A stretch of 64,000 bases of DNA from Streptomyces griseoaurantiacus (GTDB lineage: Bacteria; Actinomycetota; Actinomycetes; Streptomycetales; Streptomycetaceae). The DNA lies in the NCBI GenBank assembly GCA_014656015.1, contig BNBP01000019.1:39922-103921 (forward strand), read 5' to 3'. Position numbers and translations under genes: made by a program. Positions 7,180 through 15,860 of this stretch are shown piece by piece (the first letter of the stretch is position 1; every line of letters starts with the position of its first letter). The notes beneath the pieces were generated by a model. The model saw only the letters and a list, made by a program, of their open reading frames with translations, was not told the DNA's origin and did no database searches.

Positions 7180-7899
7180 ATGCTCGTTCTTCTCGGTGTG
7201 GTCGTCGTGATCCTCGGATTCGTCACGCGCCGCAACCCCGCCCTCGTGGTCGGCGTCACCGGTATCGTCACCGGTCTGCTCGGCAGGATGGACCCGCTCG
7301 AGGTCCTCGCGGCCTTCGGGCAGTCCTTCGCCGACAGCCGCTCGGTGACCGTCTTCGCCGTCGTCCTCCCGGTGATCGGCCTACTGGAGCGCTACGGCCT
7401 GCGCGAACAGGCCCGTAGGCTCATCGGCCGCCTCAGCGGGCTCAGCGCCGGCCGCTTCCTCGCGGTCTACCTGCTCGTCCGCCAGGTCACCGCGGCCTTC
7501 GGCCTGAACAACATCGGCGGTCCCGCCCAGACCGTGCGGCCGCTCGTCGCCCCCATGGCCGAGGCCGCCGCCGAGCGCAGGCTCGGCGCCACGCTGCCCG
7601 ACCGTCTGCGCGAGAAGGTCCGCTCCTACGCGTCCTCGTCCGACACCGTGGGCCTCTTCTTCGGCGAGGACTGCTTCATCGCGATCGGCTCCATCCTCCT
7701 GATCACCGGCTTCGTGAACTCGACGTACGGCCAGGACATCGAGCCGACCCAACTGGCCCTGTGGGCGGCCCCGCTCGCCGTGTGCGCCTTCGTCATCCAC
7801 GGTGCCCGGCTGCTGCTCCTGGACAAGCAACTGGAGCGCGAGATGGCGCTCGCCTCCGCCGAGCACGACCTGCCGCTTCCGAAGGGGGCCGACAAGTGA
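7180..7899 (+). CDS. DUF969 family membrane protein (5-oxoproline uptake subunit)
   Basis: This 239-residue polytopic membrane protein starts at the ATG at 7180, seven bases after GAAGAAGG. It has five or six hydrophobic segments, starting with MLVLLGVVVVILGFV. Conserved-looking central sequences are GLNNIGGPAQTVRPL (residues 110-124) and LFFGEDCFIAIGSILL. DUF969 proteins always pair with DUF979, and the pair is regarded as a 5-oxoproline transporter because it sits with pxp genes, as here. Its last four bases overlap the DUF979 GTG start. A further upstream ATG at 7117 lacks a ribosome site. Confidence 0.85.
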   Translation: MLVLLGVVVVILGFVTRRNPALVVGVTGIVTGLLGRMDPLEVLAAFGQSFADSRSVTVFAVVLPVIGLLERYGLREQARRLIGRLSGLSAGRFLAVYLLVRQVTAAFGLNNIGGPAQTVRPLVAPMAEAAAERRLGATLPDRLREKVRSYASSSDTVGLFFGEDCFIAIGSILLITGFVNSTYGQDIEPTQLALWAAPLAVCAFVIHGARLLLLDKQLEREMALASAEHDLPLPKGADK

Positions 7900-8870
7900 T
7901 CAAGGTCGAATGGCTCTACTGGCTGGTGGGCCTCGTCTTCCTCGTCATGGCCGTACAGATGGCGGCCGACCGCACCAACCCCAAGCGGTGGACCTCCGCC
8001 GCGTTCTGGGGACTGCTCGGGCTCACCTTCCCCTACGGCACCGGGGTCGCCGCCGTCGCGCCGGGCACCGCCCCCTACCGGCTGCCCGCCGAACCGCTCG
8101 GCCTCGCGGTCCTCGTCCTGATCGTGCTCGCCGGGTTCAACTTCCTCGGCAAGGGCGTCCCGGTCACCACCAGCGCCGAGCAGCGCGAGGCCTCCGCGGT
8201 CCGGCTCGGCAGCAAACTCTTCATCCCCGCCCTGACGATCCCGTTCGTCGCCATCGTCTGCGCCTCCGTGCTCGACGACTCCGGCCTGTTCGAGACGGGC
8301 AAGGCCACGCTTCTCGGGCTCGGCCTCGGATGCGTCCTCGCGCTCGTCGTCGGCATGCTGGTCACGGGCGAGAAGAAGGTCTCCGTCCCGATCCACTCGG
8401 GCCGTTCCATGCTGGAGGCGATGGGCTCGGCCCTGCTGCTCCCCCAGCTCCTGGCGGTGCTCGGCTCGATCTTCGCGCTGGCCGGCGTCGGCACGCAGGT
8501 CGGCAGGATCATGAACGCGATACTGCCGGACGACTCGAAGTACCTCGCCGTGCTCGCGTACTGCCTCGGCATGTTCCTGTTCACCGTGATCATGGGCAAC
8601 GCCTTCGCCGCCTTCCCCGTCATGACCGCGGCGATCGGCTGGCCCGTCCTCATCGAGCAGATGCACGGCAACGTGCCCGCCGTCCTCGCGATCGGCATGC
8701 TGGCCGGTTTCGCCGGCACGCTCTGCACGCCGATGGCCGCCAACTTCAACATCGTCCCCGCCACGCTGCTCGAGCTGAAGGACCAGTACGGACCGATCAA
8801 GGCACAGATCCCGACGGCGCTCGCGCTCCTGGTCTGCTGCACCGTGATCATGGCGCTCTTCGCCTTCTGA
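7896..8870 (+). CDS. DUF979 family membrane protein (5-oxoproline uptake subunit)
   Basis: This 324-residue protein starts at the GTG at 7896, overlapping the DUF969 stop (GTGA). It has about nine hydrophobic segments. Recognisable family stretches include NFLGKGVP, GNAFAAFPVMTAAIG near residue 235 and LCTPMAANFNIVPATLLE near 277. Together with DUF969 it most likely brings pyroglutamate into the cell for PxpABC, across a divergent promoter. The transport assignment rests on gene context in many genomes, not on anything visible in this sequence alone. Confidence 0.85.
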   Translation: MIKVEWLYWLVGLVFLVMAVQMAADRTNPKRWTSAAFWGLLGLTFPYGTGVAAVAPGTAPYRLPAEPLGLAVLVLIVLAGFNFLGKGVPVTTSAEQREASAVRLGSKLFIPALTIPFVAIVCASVLDDSGLFETGKATLLGLGLGCVLALVVGMLVTGEKKVSVPIHSGRSMLEAMGSALLLPQLLAVLGSIFALAGVGTQVGRIMNAILPDDSKYLAVLAYCLGMFLFTVIMGNAFAAFPVMTAAIGWPVLIEQMHGNVPAVLAIGMLAGFAGTLCTPMAANFNIVPATLLELKDQYGPIKAQIPTALALLVCCTVIMALFAF

Positions 8871-8944
8871 GCCGCCCGCACCCCTTCACCTCGGGCGCGG
8901 CCCGCCCCGGCCCCCGAGCCGTCCCACCCGCAGAAAGAAGCGCC

Positions 8945-9595
8945 ATGACCCGCGTCCTCATCACCGGCTTCGCCCCCTTCGGCGGCGAGCGCGTGAACCC
9001 GTCCTGGCAGGCGGCCTCCCTCGTGGCCGCCGAGCCGCCCGCCGGGCTCACGATCACCGCCACCGAACTCCCCTGCGTCTTCGGCACGTCCCTCGACGCG
9101 CTGCGCGAGGCCATCCGCGCCTCGGCCCCCGACCTGGTGCTCTGCCTGGGCCAGGCGGGCGGCCGCCCCGGCGTCACCGTCGAGCGCGTCGGCATCAACG
9201 TCGACGACGCGCGCATCCCCGACAACGCGGGCCACCAGCCCATCGACGAACCGGTCGTCCCGGGAGGCCCCGCCGCGTACTTCTCCACCCTGCCCGTGAA
9301 GGCCTGCGTCGCCGCCATGCGCGAGGCCGGTGTCCCGGCCGCCGTCTCGAACACCGCCGGCACCTACGTCTGCAACCACGTCGCCTACGGCCTCGGCCAC
9401 CTCATCGCCACCGAGTTCCCGCACCTGCGCGGCGGTTTCGCGCACGTCCCCTGGACGCCGGAGCAGGTCACCGACGGCACCGCCCCGGCCCTCGAACCCG
9501 CCACGGTCGCCCGCGGCGTGCGCGCCCTTCTGGTCGCCGCCGTCAACACGCCCGCGGACCAGGACCTGAAGGTGACCGAGGGAGCCACCCACTGA
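8945..9595 (+). CDS. pcp: Pyroglutamyl-peptidase I
   Basis: This 216-residue cysteine peptidase (family C15) removes N-terminal pyroglutamate from peptides, releasing free 5-oxoproline. The catalytic triad is in place: Glu80 in VERVGIN, Cys143 in AGTYVCNH and His167 in GGFAHVPW. The N-terminal VLITGFAPFGGERVNPSW is typical. The start at 8945 follows GAAAGAAG. It is cotranscribed with the DUF969/DUF979 transporter, and its stop overlaps the next start (TGATG). The operon therefore supplies 5-oxoproline both from outside and from peptide ends, for PxpABC to convert to glutamate. Confidence 0.95.
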   Translation: MTRVLITGFAPFGGERVNPSWQAASLVAAEPPAGLTITATELPCVFGTSLDALREAIRASAPDLVLCLGQAGGRPGVTVERVGINVDDARIPDNAGHQPIDEPVVPGGPAAYFSTLPVKACVAAMREAGVPAAVSNTAGTYVCNHVAYGLGHLIATEFPHLRGGFAHVPWTPEQVTDGTAPALEPATVARGVRALLVAAVNTPADQDLKVTEGATH

Positions 9596-10614
9596 TGCCG
9601 CTCACCGCGTACGCGGCCGACTTCGCACGGCTCGCCCTCGCGAACATCACGCGGGAGTACCCGAACTTCCCCGCCCACCTGGTGACGTCGCCGAAGGAGC
9701 GACTCGAACCGCGCGCCCTGCACCCGGCCTTCTACGGTGCCTACGACTGGCACTCCTCGGTCCACATGCACTGGCTGCTCGTCCGTCTGCTGCGCCGCCA
9801 CGGGGGAACGGCCGCGCTCACGGACACCGCTGCGGTCGTCGACGTCCTCGACCGGCATCTCACCCCGGAGAACGTCGCCGTCGAAGCCGCCTACCTCCTC
9901 GACCGGCCCTCCTTCGAACGGCCCTACGGCTGGGCCTGGTTGGTCACGCTCGCCGCCGAATGCCGGGCATACGGGAACGCGGCCGGCGACCGCTGGGCCG
10001 AGGCCCTGGCACCGGGGGTCGCCGCCGTCGACCGGCTGCTGGCCGACTGGCTGCCGAAGGCCACGTACCCCGTACGCCACGGCAACCATCCCAACAGCGC
10101 CTTCGCACTGGGGCTCGTACTCGACGCCGGGGAGGTATCACCCGCGACCACCGAGGCCGTACGGGAACGTCTGCTGGCCTGGTTCACCGACGACCACGAC
10201 GCGCCCGCGCACTGGGAACCGTCGGGCCAGGACTTCCTGTCCCCGGCGCTGACCGAGGCCGACGCGATGCGCAGGGTGCTGGAGCCGGAGCGGTTCGCGC
10301 GGTGGCTCGACCGCTTCCTCCCCGCGCTCCGCTCCGGTGCCCCCTGCCCACTGCTGGACGTGCCCCTCGTCTCCGACCACGCCGACCCGCAGATCGGCCA
10401 CCTGCTGGGCCTCACCCTCAGCAGGGCCGCCGCGCTGCGCTCCATCGCAGCGGCACTGCCCGACGGTCCGGTCCGCACGCGCCTGACCGAGGCGGCCGAG
10501 GCCCACCTCGGCGCCGGCCTGCCCGCCGTGCGACGCGGCGACTTCACCACCGATCACTGGCTGGCCTCCTTCGCCGTGTCGGCCCTCGACCCGGGACCCG
10601 ATCAGCCGAGGTGA
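9595..10614 (+). CDS. DUF2891 family protein
   Basis: This is a 339-residue soluble protein without a signal peptide. It begins with an alpha-helical region and a conserved HPAFYGAYDWHSSVHMHWLLVRLLR block (residues 41-65), then KATYPVRHGNHPNSAFALGL near residue 156. It ends near DHWLASFAVSAL. The many helices and repeated HW/WH pairs suggest an alpha/alpha-barrel-like fold, as in some glycoside hydrolases or cyclases, but no activity is known for DUF2891. It is translationally coupled to pcp by a TGATG overlap, so a role in pyroglutamyl peptide or 5-oxoproline handling is possible. That is inference from context only. Confidence 0.8.
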   Translation: MPLTAYAADFARLALANITREYPNFPAHLVTSPKERLEPRALHPAFYGAYDWHSSVHMHWLLVRLLRRHGGTAALTDTAAVVDVLDRHLTPENVAVEAAYLLDRPSFERPYGWAWLVTLAAECRAYGNAAGDRWAEALAPGVAAVDRLLADWLPKATYPVRHGNHPNSAFALGLVLDAGEVSPATTEAVRERLLAWFTDDHDAPAHWEPSGQDFLSPALTEADAMRRVLEPERFARWLDRFLPALRSGAPCPLLDVPLVSDHADPQIGHLLGLTLSRAAALRSIAAALPDGPVRTRLTEAAEAHLGAGLPAVRRGDFTTDHWLASFAVSALDPGPDQPR

Positions 10615-10680
10615 CGCTGCCCGGCGGACCAGCCGTGCACCGACATCACGAGGGAGTCCAGGCCCCCGCTTGCCATAGGT

Positions 10681-10692
10681 CGCAATTTTGCG
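10681..10692. promoter_or_regulatory. Candidate operator upstream of the GH87 gene
   Basis: CGCAA-TT-TTGCG is an inverted repeat about 100 bases before the glucanase start. A related half-site, ATTTTGCGCAT, lies at 10706-10716. The region is more AT-rich than its surroundings, as expected for a promoter. No regulator is assigned. Confidence 0.3.
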
Positions 10693-10788
10693 TTCTCGGA
10701 TACGGATTTTGCGCATCTCATGGACTTCTCTTACGGGCATCCCTAGCCTTCCTGCGACCCCGCGTTTCCCCCACGGGCCCGGAAGGAC

Positions 10789-13146
10789 ATGCCTGTGACT
10801 CCCCTCCCCCCAAGAAGACCGTTGCGCCGCGGCCTGTCGGCGTCCCTCTCCCTGATCGTCGCCGCGGCGGGTGCCCTCGTCGCCGTCGCGGTGTCCGCCC
10901 CCGACGCCTTCGCCGCCGGTGTGCCCGCCCCCTCCCCCGTGGGCATCTCCGGCCGCGGCGCCACCGTCCCGTTCACGGAGCAGGAGGCCGAGTACGCGGC
11001 CACCAACGGCACCCTGATCGGACCGGACCGCCTGTACGGGCACCTCCCGTCGGAGGCCTCCGGTCGTCAGGCGGTCACCCTGGACGCGACGGGCGAGTAC
11101 GTCGAGTTCACGCTCACCGCACCGGCGAACGCCATGACGTTCCGCTACTCCCTCCCGGACAACTCCGCCGGCACCGGCCGTGACGCCGACCTCGACGTGC
11201 TGGTGAACGGCAGCCGCCTCAAGAGCGTGCCCGTGACCTCCAAGTACGGCTGGTACTACGGGGGTTACCCCTTCAACAACAACCCCGGCGACACCAACCC
11301 GCACCACTTCTACGACGAGGCCCGCACCATGTTCGGCTCCACGCTGCCCGCCGGCAGCAAGGTGCGTCTCCAGGTGTCGTCCACCAGTGCCTCACCCTCG
11401 TTCACCGTCGACCTCGCGGACTTCGAGCAGGTGGCCGCCAAGATCGAGAAGCCGTCCGGCGCGCTGGACGTCGTCACCGACTTCGGCGCCGACCCGACCG
11501 GAGCCACGGACTCGACGGCCAAGATCCAGGCGGCCGTCGACGCGGGCAAGGCACAGGGCAGGACGGTCTACATCCCACAGGGCACGTTCACCGTGCGGGA
11601 CCACATCGTCGTCGACCGGGTGACGGTGACGGGAGCGGGCCCCTGGTACAGCGTCCTGACCGGCCGCGACCCCTCGGACCGCTCCAAGGCCGTCGGCGTG
11701 TACGGCAAGTACGCGGCCCAGGGCGGCAGCAGGAACGTGGTGCTGAAGAACTTCGCGATCATCGGTGACATCCGCGAACGCGAGGACAACGACCAGGTCA
11801 ACGCCATCGGCGGCGCGATGTCCGACTCCACCGTGGACAACGTGTGGTTGCAGCACACCAAGTGCGGCGCCTGGATGGACGGGCCCATGGACAACTTCAC
11901 CCTGAAGAACAGCCGCATCCTGGATCAGACCGCGGACGGCGTCAACTTCCACATGGGCGTCACCAACTCCACCGTCACCAACACCTTCGTCCGGAACACC
12001 GGGGACGACGGTCTGGCGATGTGGGCGGAGAACATCCCGAACGTGAAGAACAAGTTCACCTTCAACACGGTGATCCTGCCGATCCTGGCCAACAACATCG
12101 TGACGTACGGCGGCAAGGACATCACCCTCTCCGACAACGTCATGTCGGACACCGTCACCAACGGCGGCGGCCTGCACGTCGCCAACCGGTACCCCGGCGT
12201 CAACTCCGGCCAAGGGACCGCCGTGTCCGGCACGACCACGGCCGCCCGCAACACCCTGATCCGCACCGGGAACAGCGACTACAACTGGCAGTTCGGGGTG
12301 GGGGCGGTCTGGTTCAGCGGGCTCAACGAAGCCCTCGACGCCACGATCAACGTCACGGACAGCGAGATACTCGACAGCTCCTACGCCGCGATCATGAACA
12401 TAGAGGGCGCCACCCGGGGGCTGCACTTCGACCACGTCCGGATCGACGGCGCCGGCACCTACGCCCTGCAGATCCAGGCACCGGGCACGGCGTCCTTCAG
12501 CAACGTCACCGCCACCCACCTGGGTCAGTCCAACCCGATCCACAACTGCATAGGCTCCGGGTTCCAGATCACGCGGGGCAGCGGCAACAGCGGCTGGTAC
12601 GCCGACCCACCGGTCTGCACGGGCACCTGGCCCGCGCCGAAGTGGACCAACGGCGGCGTTCCGGGCGACGGCACCCCGCCCGACGACCCGCCGACCGATC
12701 CCCCGACCGACCCCCCGTCCGACCCCACGGTGAACCTCGCCAAGGGTCGCCCGGTCAGCGAGTCCAGCCACACGGACGTGTACGGCGCGTCCAAGGCGGT
12801 GGACGGCGACGCCAACACGTACTGGGAGAGCGCGAACAACAGCTTCCCGCAATCCGTGACCGTCGACCTCGGCGCCGCCAAGGAGATCAAGCGGGTCGTC
12901 CTCGAACTGCCCCCGTCCTCCGCGTGGGCCACCCGCACCCAGACGCTCAGCGTCCTGGGCAGCACCGACAACGACGCGTACACCACGCTGAAACCGTCGG
13001 CGCAGTACACCTTCGCCCCGTCGAGCGGAAACACCGTGACGGTCCCGCTCCCCGGCACCGCCACCCGCTACCTCCGCGTGCTGATCACCGCCAACACAGG
13101 GTGGCCGGCCGCCCAGTTGTCGGAGGTGGAGGCGTATACGGGCTAG
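10789..13146 (+). CDS. Secreted GH87-type alpha-1,3-glucanase (mycodextranase) with discoidin domain
   Basis: This is a 785-residue secreted enzyme. Residues 1-42 are a signal peptide (basic start, long hydrophobic core, DAFAAG cleavage region). A beta-sandwich module follows (residues 45-215, resembling CBM35-like N-domains). A right-handed beta-helix begins at DVVTDFGADPTGATDSTAKI near 230, and its catalytic region includes NTGDDGLAMWAE with Asp406 and Asp407. An Asp/Pro linker (residues 625-645) joins a C-terminal F5/8 type C (discoidin) domain, NLAKGRPVSESS. This architecture matches GH87 enzymes, which cut alpha-1,3-glucans of fungal cell walls. Other beta-helix families are the alternative. 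Confidence 0.82.
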   Translation: MPVTPLPPRRPLRRGLSASLSLIVAAAGALVAVAVSAPDAFAAGVPAPSPVGISGRGATVPFTEQEAEYAATNGTLIGPDRLYGHLPSEASGRQAVTLDATGEYVEFTLTAPANAMTFRYSLPDNSAGTGRDADLDVLVNGSRLKSVPVTSKYGWYYGGYPFNNNPGDTNPHHFYDEARTMFGSTLPAGSKVRLQVSSTSASPSFTVDLADFEQVAAKIEKPSGALDVVTDFGADPTGATDSTAKIQAAVDAGKAQGRTVYIPQGTFTVRDHIVVDRVTVTGAGPWYSVLTGRDPSDRSKAVGVYGKYAAQGGSRNVVLKNFAIIGDIREREDNDQVNAIGGAMSDSTVDNVWLQHTKCGAWMDGPMDNFTLKNSRILDQTADGVNFHMGVTNSTVTNTFVRNTGDDGLAMWAENIPNVKNKFTFNTVILPILANNIVTYGGKDITLSDNVMSDTVTNGGGLHVANRYPGVNSGQGTAVSGTTTAARNTLIRTGNSDYNWQFGVGAVWFSGLNEALDATINVTDSEILDSSYAAIMNIEGATRGLHFDHVRIDGAGTYALQIQAPGTASFSNVTATHLGQSNPIHNCIGSGFQITRGSGNSGWYADPPVCTGTWPAPKWTNGGVPGDGTPPDDPPTDPPTDPPSDPTVNLAKGRPVSESSHTDVYGASKAVDGDANTYWESANNSFPQSVTVDLGAAKEIKRVVLELPPSSAWATRTQTLSVLGSTDNDAYTTLKPSAQYTFAPSSGNTVTVPLPGTATRYLRVLITANTGWPAAQLSEVEAYTG

Positions 13147-13187
13147 CCCCGCGCCATTGGGCCACTGGCTGAGCCTCGCGACATCGG

Positions 13188-13215
13188 GGGCCGCCGCCTC
13201 TTCGGGCGGCGGCCC
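13188..13215. terminator. Hairpin terminator after the glucanase gene
   Basis: A perfect 11-bp stem, GGGCCGCCGCC with GGCGGCGGCCC, has a six-base loop and is followed by TT. It lies 42 bases past the stop codon. Confidence 0.8.
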
Positions 13216-13327
13216 TTGAGTCGGACAGGGGTGGAGCCTGTTCGTCGTAGGTTCACCAGGGCTGTCAGGCGATCCCCCCTCAAGAACTCCCTCAGCTCAC
13301 GGACCGGCCTTCGAGGTCGGCCTTCCG

Positions 13328-13435
13328 TCAACTACTGCTGTCGATCCGGCCGAAAGCCCCGCGCTTGAACCGGTGGAGGAGAGCGAAGGCCTGCTCGACG
13401 ACGTGGCGGAGCTTGCCCAGGCCCTGGATGACGGA
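13328..13435 (-). pseudogene. Remnant of an IS5-family transposase (C-terminal scrap)
   Basis: Read on the minus strand, the stretch encodes GLGKLRHVVEQAFALLHRFK, then RGAFGRIDSSS and a stop. The VVEQAFALLHRFKR block is the conserved C-terminal signature of IS5-type transposases, around the last catalytic Glu. The rest of the gene and both inverted ends are absent; the SDR gene begins immediately next to it. It marks an old insertion at one edge of the catabolic block and cannot be functional. Confidence 0.6.
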
Positions 13436-14194
13436 TCACGCGTCGTCGTTGCGAGGCGCGTCGAAGTGGGTGACGAGGTTGATGCCGCCGTCGACGTGGA
13501 TCACCTCACCGGTGACGAAGGGGGCCTTGGTGAGCGCCAGGACCATCGCTGCGACGTCGGACGGTTGCCCGAGCCGGCCCAGCGGTGTCATTGCGGCGGT
13601 GCGCGCCGCCCGCGCGGCGAGGCTGTCCGAGGTCATTCGGGTTTCGAGCGGTCCCGGGGCGATCGCGTTCACCCGGACGTCCGGACCCACGGCCTTGGCG
13701 AGCAACCTCGTCAGGTGGTCGAGCGCGGCCTTGCTGACGGAGTAGGGGATCGAGCTGCCGAGGGGGCGCGAGCCGCCCACCGAGGTGATGTTGATGATCT
13801 GGCCGCCGGGCTCCATGACCTTCACGGCGGCGACGGAGACCTGCCACGTCCCGACGACGTTGACGCCGAGGATCCGGTGCCAGTCGTCAGCGGTGATCGC
13901 ATCCAGGTCGGCGTGGGGGACGGGTCGCGACACCCCGGCGTTGTTCACCAGCAGGTCGAGCCGACCGTGCCGCTCCACGGCCGTCTCCACCAGGCGCACG
14001 GCGTCGGAGGGATCGGCGATGTCGGCCTGGACGTAGCTCGCCCCCGGGAGCTGGGCCGCGAGCCGCTCACCGGCGTCGACGGAGGCGGCCGAGTTCACCA
14101 CGACGGTGAAGCCGTCGGCCGCGAGCGCGCGGGCGATCCCTTCTCCGATCCCGGAGCTCGAGCCCGTCACGATGGCGACACGTGGCGCGCTCAC
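13436..14194 (-). CDS. SDR family NAD(P)-dependent oxidoreductase
   Basis: This is a 252-residue classical short-chain dehydrogenase/reductase. The nucleotide-binding TGSSSGIG is at residues 10-17, NNAG at 84-87, and the catalytic Ser138, Tyr151 and Lys155 (YSVSK) are all present. PG and the C-terminal GEVIHVDGG are typical. It oxidises or reduces an alcohol/ketone; the substrate is unknown. Its start overlaps the HpcH/HpaI aldolase stop by four bases, and it ends a five-gene minus-strand run (IclR, ATPase, permease, aldolase, SDR). It may act on the aldolase's hydroxy- or oxo-acid substrate or product. Confidence 0.92.
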   Translation of the reverse strand: MSAPRVAIVTGSSSGIGEGIARALAADGFTVVVNSAASVDAGERLAAQLPGASYVQADIADPSDAVRLVETAVERHGRLDLLVNNAGVSRPVPHADLDAITADDWHRILGVNVVGTWQVSVAAVKVMEPGGQIINITSVGGSRPLGSSIPYSVSKAALDHLTRLLAKAVGPDVRVNAIAPGPLETRMTSDSLAARAARTAAMTPLGRLGQPSDVAAMVLALTKAPFVTGEVIHVDGGINLVTHFDAPRNDDA

Positions 14195-14961
14195 CGGGCA
14201 ACTCGCTCGGCGACGGGCTCTTTGAGTGCGTTCACGATTGCCCGGCCTCCGCCGGCGAGGATCGAGGTGTCGTTGCTGACCACCACGTAGTCGTAGCCCC
14301 GGGCCAGCGCGGCCCGGGCCTGGTCACTCGTGGCGGACGCGGTGCCGATGGGAACACCTGCCGCGGCGGCAGCCGCCAGCGCGGACGCGACGAGCCGGTC
14401 CACCTCGTCGCTTCCCGCCGCGACGCCCATCGACATCGAGAGGTCGGCCGTCCCGACGAACGCGGCACCGATGCCGTCGAGGGCCAGGATCTCCCTCGTG
14501 TTCCTGATCGCCACCTCGCTCTCGAGCTGGACGACGCACAGGGCCTGCTCGTTGCCGTACTCGAGGTAGTCCGCCCGTGGCAGCTGCCCCCAGCGACCCG
14601 CTCGGCTGGTGCCGCCGGACCCGCGGTCGCCGCGCGGCGGGAAGCAGGTGGCCCGCACGACCGCCCGGGCCTGCTGAACCGTGTCGACGTGCGGCACGAC
14701 CACACCGGCCGCGCCGGCGTCCAGGACCCGCTGGATCACGCTGAGGCCGTGGTCGGGCACCCTGACGAGCGGGTCCACCCCGAGGGCGCGGGCCATCGCG
14801 ATGTGGGTCGAGGCGGCGCCCAGGTCCAGTGTTGTGTGCTCGAGGTCGATGACCACGAAGTCGAAGCCCGCGTGGGCCATGATCTCGACACTCTCGGGGC
14901 TGGAGAGCTTGATCCAGGTCCCGAGCGTGCCGCCGTTGATCCCGTCGCGCACCCGTGTCAT
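14191..14961 (-). CDS. HpcH/HpaI family aldolase
   Basis: This 256-residue TIM-barrel class II aldolase breaks carbon-carbon bonds in 2-keto-3-deoxy or 4-hydroxy-2-oxo acids, typically releasing pyruvate or glyoxylate. Visible family features are GTWIKLSSPESVEIMAHAG, VVIDLEHTTLDLG with the active-site His, VPHVDT, the metal-binding Glu in VQLESEVAIRN and the Asp in GTADLSMSMG. It lies four bases after the permease stop, within the IclR operon. A second member of the same family occurs in the mhp block of this window. The actual substrate cannot be read from sequence. Confidence 0.9.
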   Translation of the reverse strand: MTRVRDGINGGTLGTWIKLSSPESVEIMAHAGFDFVVIDLEHTTLDLGAASTHIAMARALGVDPLVRVPDHGLSVIQRVLDAGAAGVVVPHVDTVQQARAVVRATCFPPRGDRGSGGTSRAGRWGQLPRADYLEYGNEQALCVVQLESEVAIRNTREILALDGIGAAFVGTADLSMSMGVAAGSDEVDRLVASALAAAAAAGVPIGTASATSDQARAALARGYDYVVVSNDTSILAGGGRAIVNALKEPVAERVAR

Positions 14962-14964
14962 GGC

Positions 14965-15852
14965 TCAGACCTCGCCGGCGGTGTCGGTGGGGGTGGCGGT
15001 CCAGAAGACCAGCCACTTGCCGAGCTGCACGACGACCGCGTGCAGTGCGATGCCGATGGCCGACAGCACGACGATCACCGCGAAGGTCCTGGCCACGTCC
15101 AGGGTGAAGTTGCTCGCCTGGATCAGATAGCCCAGGCCTTCGGAGCTGCCCACGAACTCCGCGACCACGGCGCCGGTCACGGACAGGATGACGGCGACCT
15201 CCAGTCCCGCGAAGATGTGCGGAAGCGCCGACGGGATCTGCAGGTGCCGCATGACCTGCATGCGGGACGCGCCGAAGGACCGGAGCATCTCGACCTGCTC
15301 GTAGGCGGCGGACCGGAATCCCAGGATGGCGTTGATGAGGAGGGGGAAGAACGCGATCAGGGCCACGGTCAGCACCTTCGAGCTGATCCCGATGCCGAAC
15401 CAGATGATCAGCAGAGGCGCCAGGGCGACCTTCGGGATGGTCTGGGTCAGGATGAGCAGCGGGAAGAGCACGCGCTCCACCATCCGGAACTGGGTGATGA
15501 GCACCGCGGAGACCAGTGCCGAGCCGACCGCTATGCCGAACCCGAGCAGGATCTCCTTCAGGGTGACGATCGAGTGGGTGACCAGGCTGCCGTCCTGGAA
15601 GCCGTCGACCAGGGAGCTTGCGACGGCCGTGGGCGCGGGGACGAGGATGTTGGAGACGTCGAACATCTTCACGACGACCTGCCAGACCACCAACAGCCCG
15701 ATGAACACCAGCACGCTGTAGGTGATCTCCGGTACTCGGCGGCGTCGGACCGGGGTGTCCGAGTTCGTGGGCGCCTCCGCCGGCACGGTCTCGCCGTCCG
15801 GGACGTTGGGTGCCTCTCGGCCGGCTGCGTGGCGCTTGGTGTTGGTGGACAT
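14965..15852 (-). CDS. ABC transporter permease (SsuC/TauC type)
   Basis: This 295-residue inner-membrane permease has a hydrophilic N-terminal 45 residues, then about six hydrophobic segments. The binding-protein-dependent permease loop that contacts the ATPase is visible as EQVEMLRSFGASRMQVMRHL near residue 205. The family includes uptake systems for sulfonates, nitrate, pyrimidine precursors and aromatic acids. Its ATPase is encoded just upstream (eight-base gap). The matching binding proteins are the two lipoproteins on the opposite strand beyond the IclR regulator. The start ATG at 15852 follows AGGAGACCTG. Confidence 0.92.
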   Translation of the reverse strand: MSTNTKRHAAGREAPNVPDGETVPAEAPTNSDTPVRRRRVPEITYSVLVFIGLLVVWQVVVKMFDVSNILVPAPTAVASSLVDGFQDGSLVTHSIVTLKEILLGFGIAVGSALVSAVLITQFRMVERVLFPLLILTQTIPKVALAPLLIIWFGIGISSKVLTVALIAFFPLLINAILGFRSAAYEQVEMLRSFGASRMQVMRHLQIPSALPHIFAGLEVAVILSVTGAVVAEFVGSSEGLGYLIQASNFTLDVARTFAVIVVLSAIGIALHAVVVQLGKWLVFWTATPTDTAGEV

Positions 15853-15860
15853 CAGGTCTC

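Noticed and set aside
11392..12852. 486-codon minus-strand ORF inside the glucanase gene
   Set aside because: It is a Val/Arg/Gly-rich shadow frame of a gene with a clear signal peptide, beta-helix and discoidin domain.
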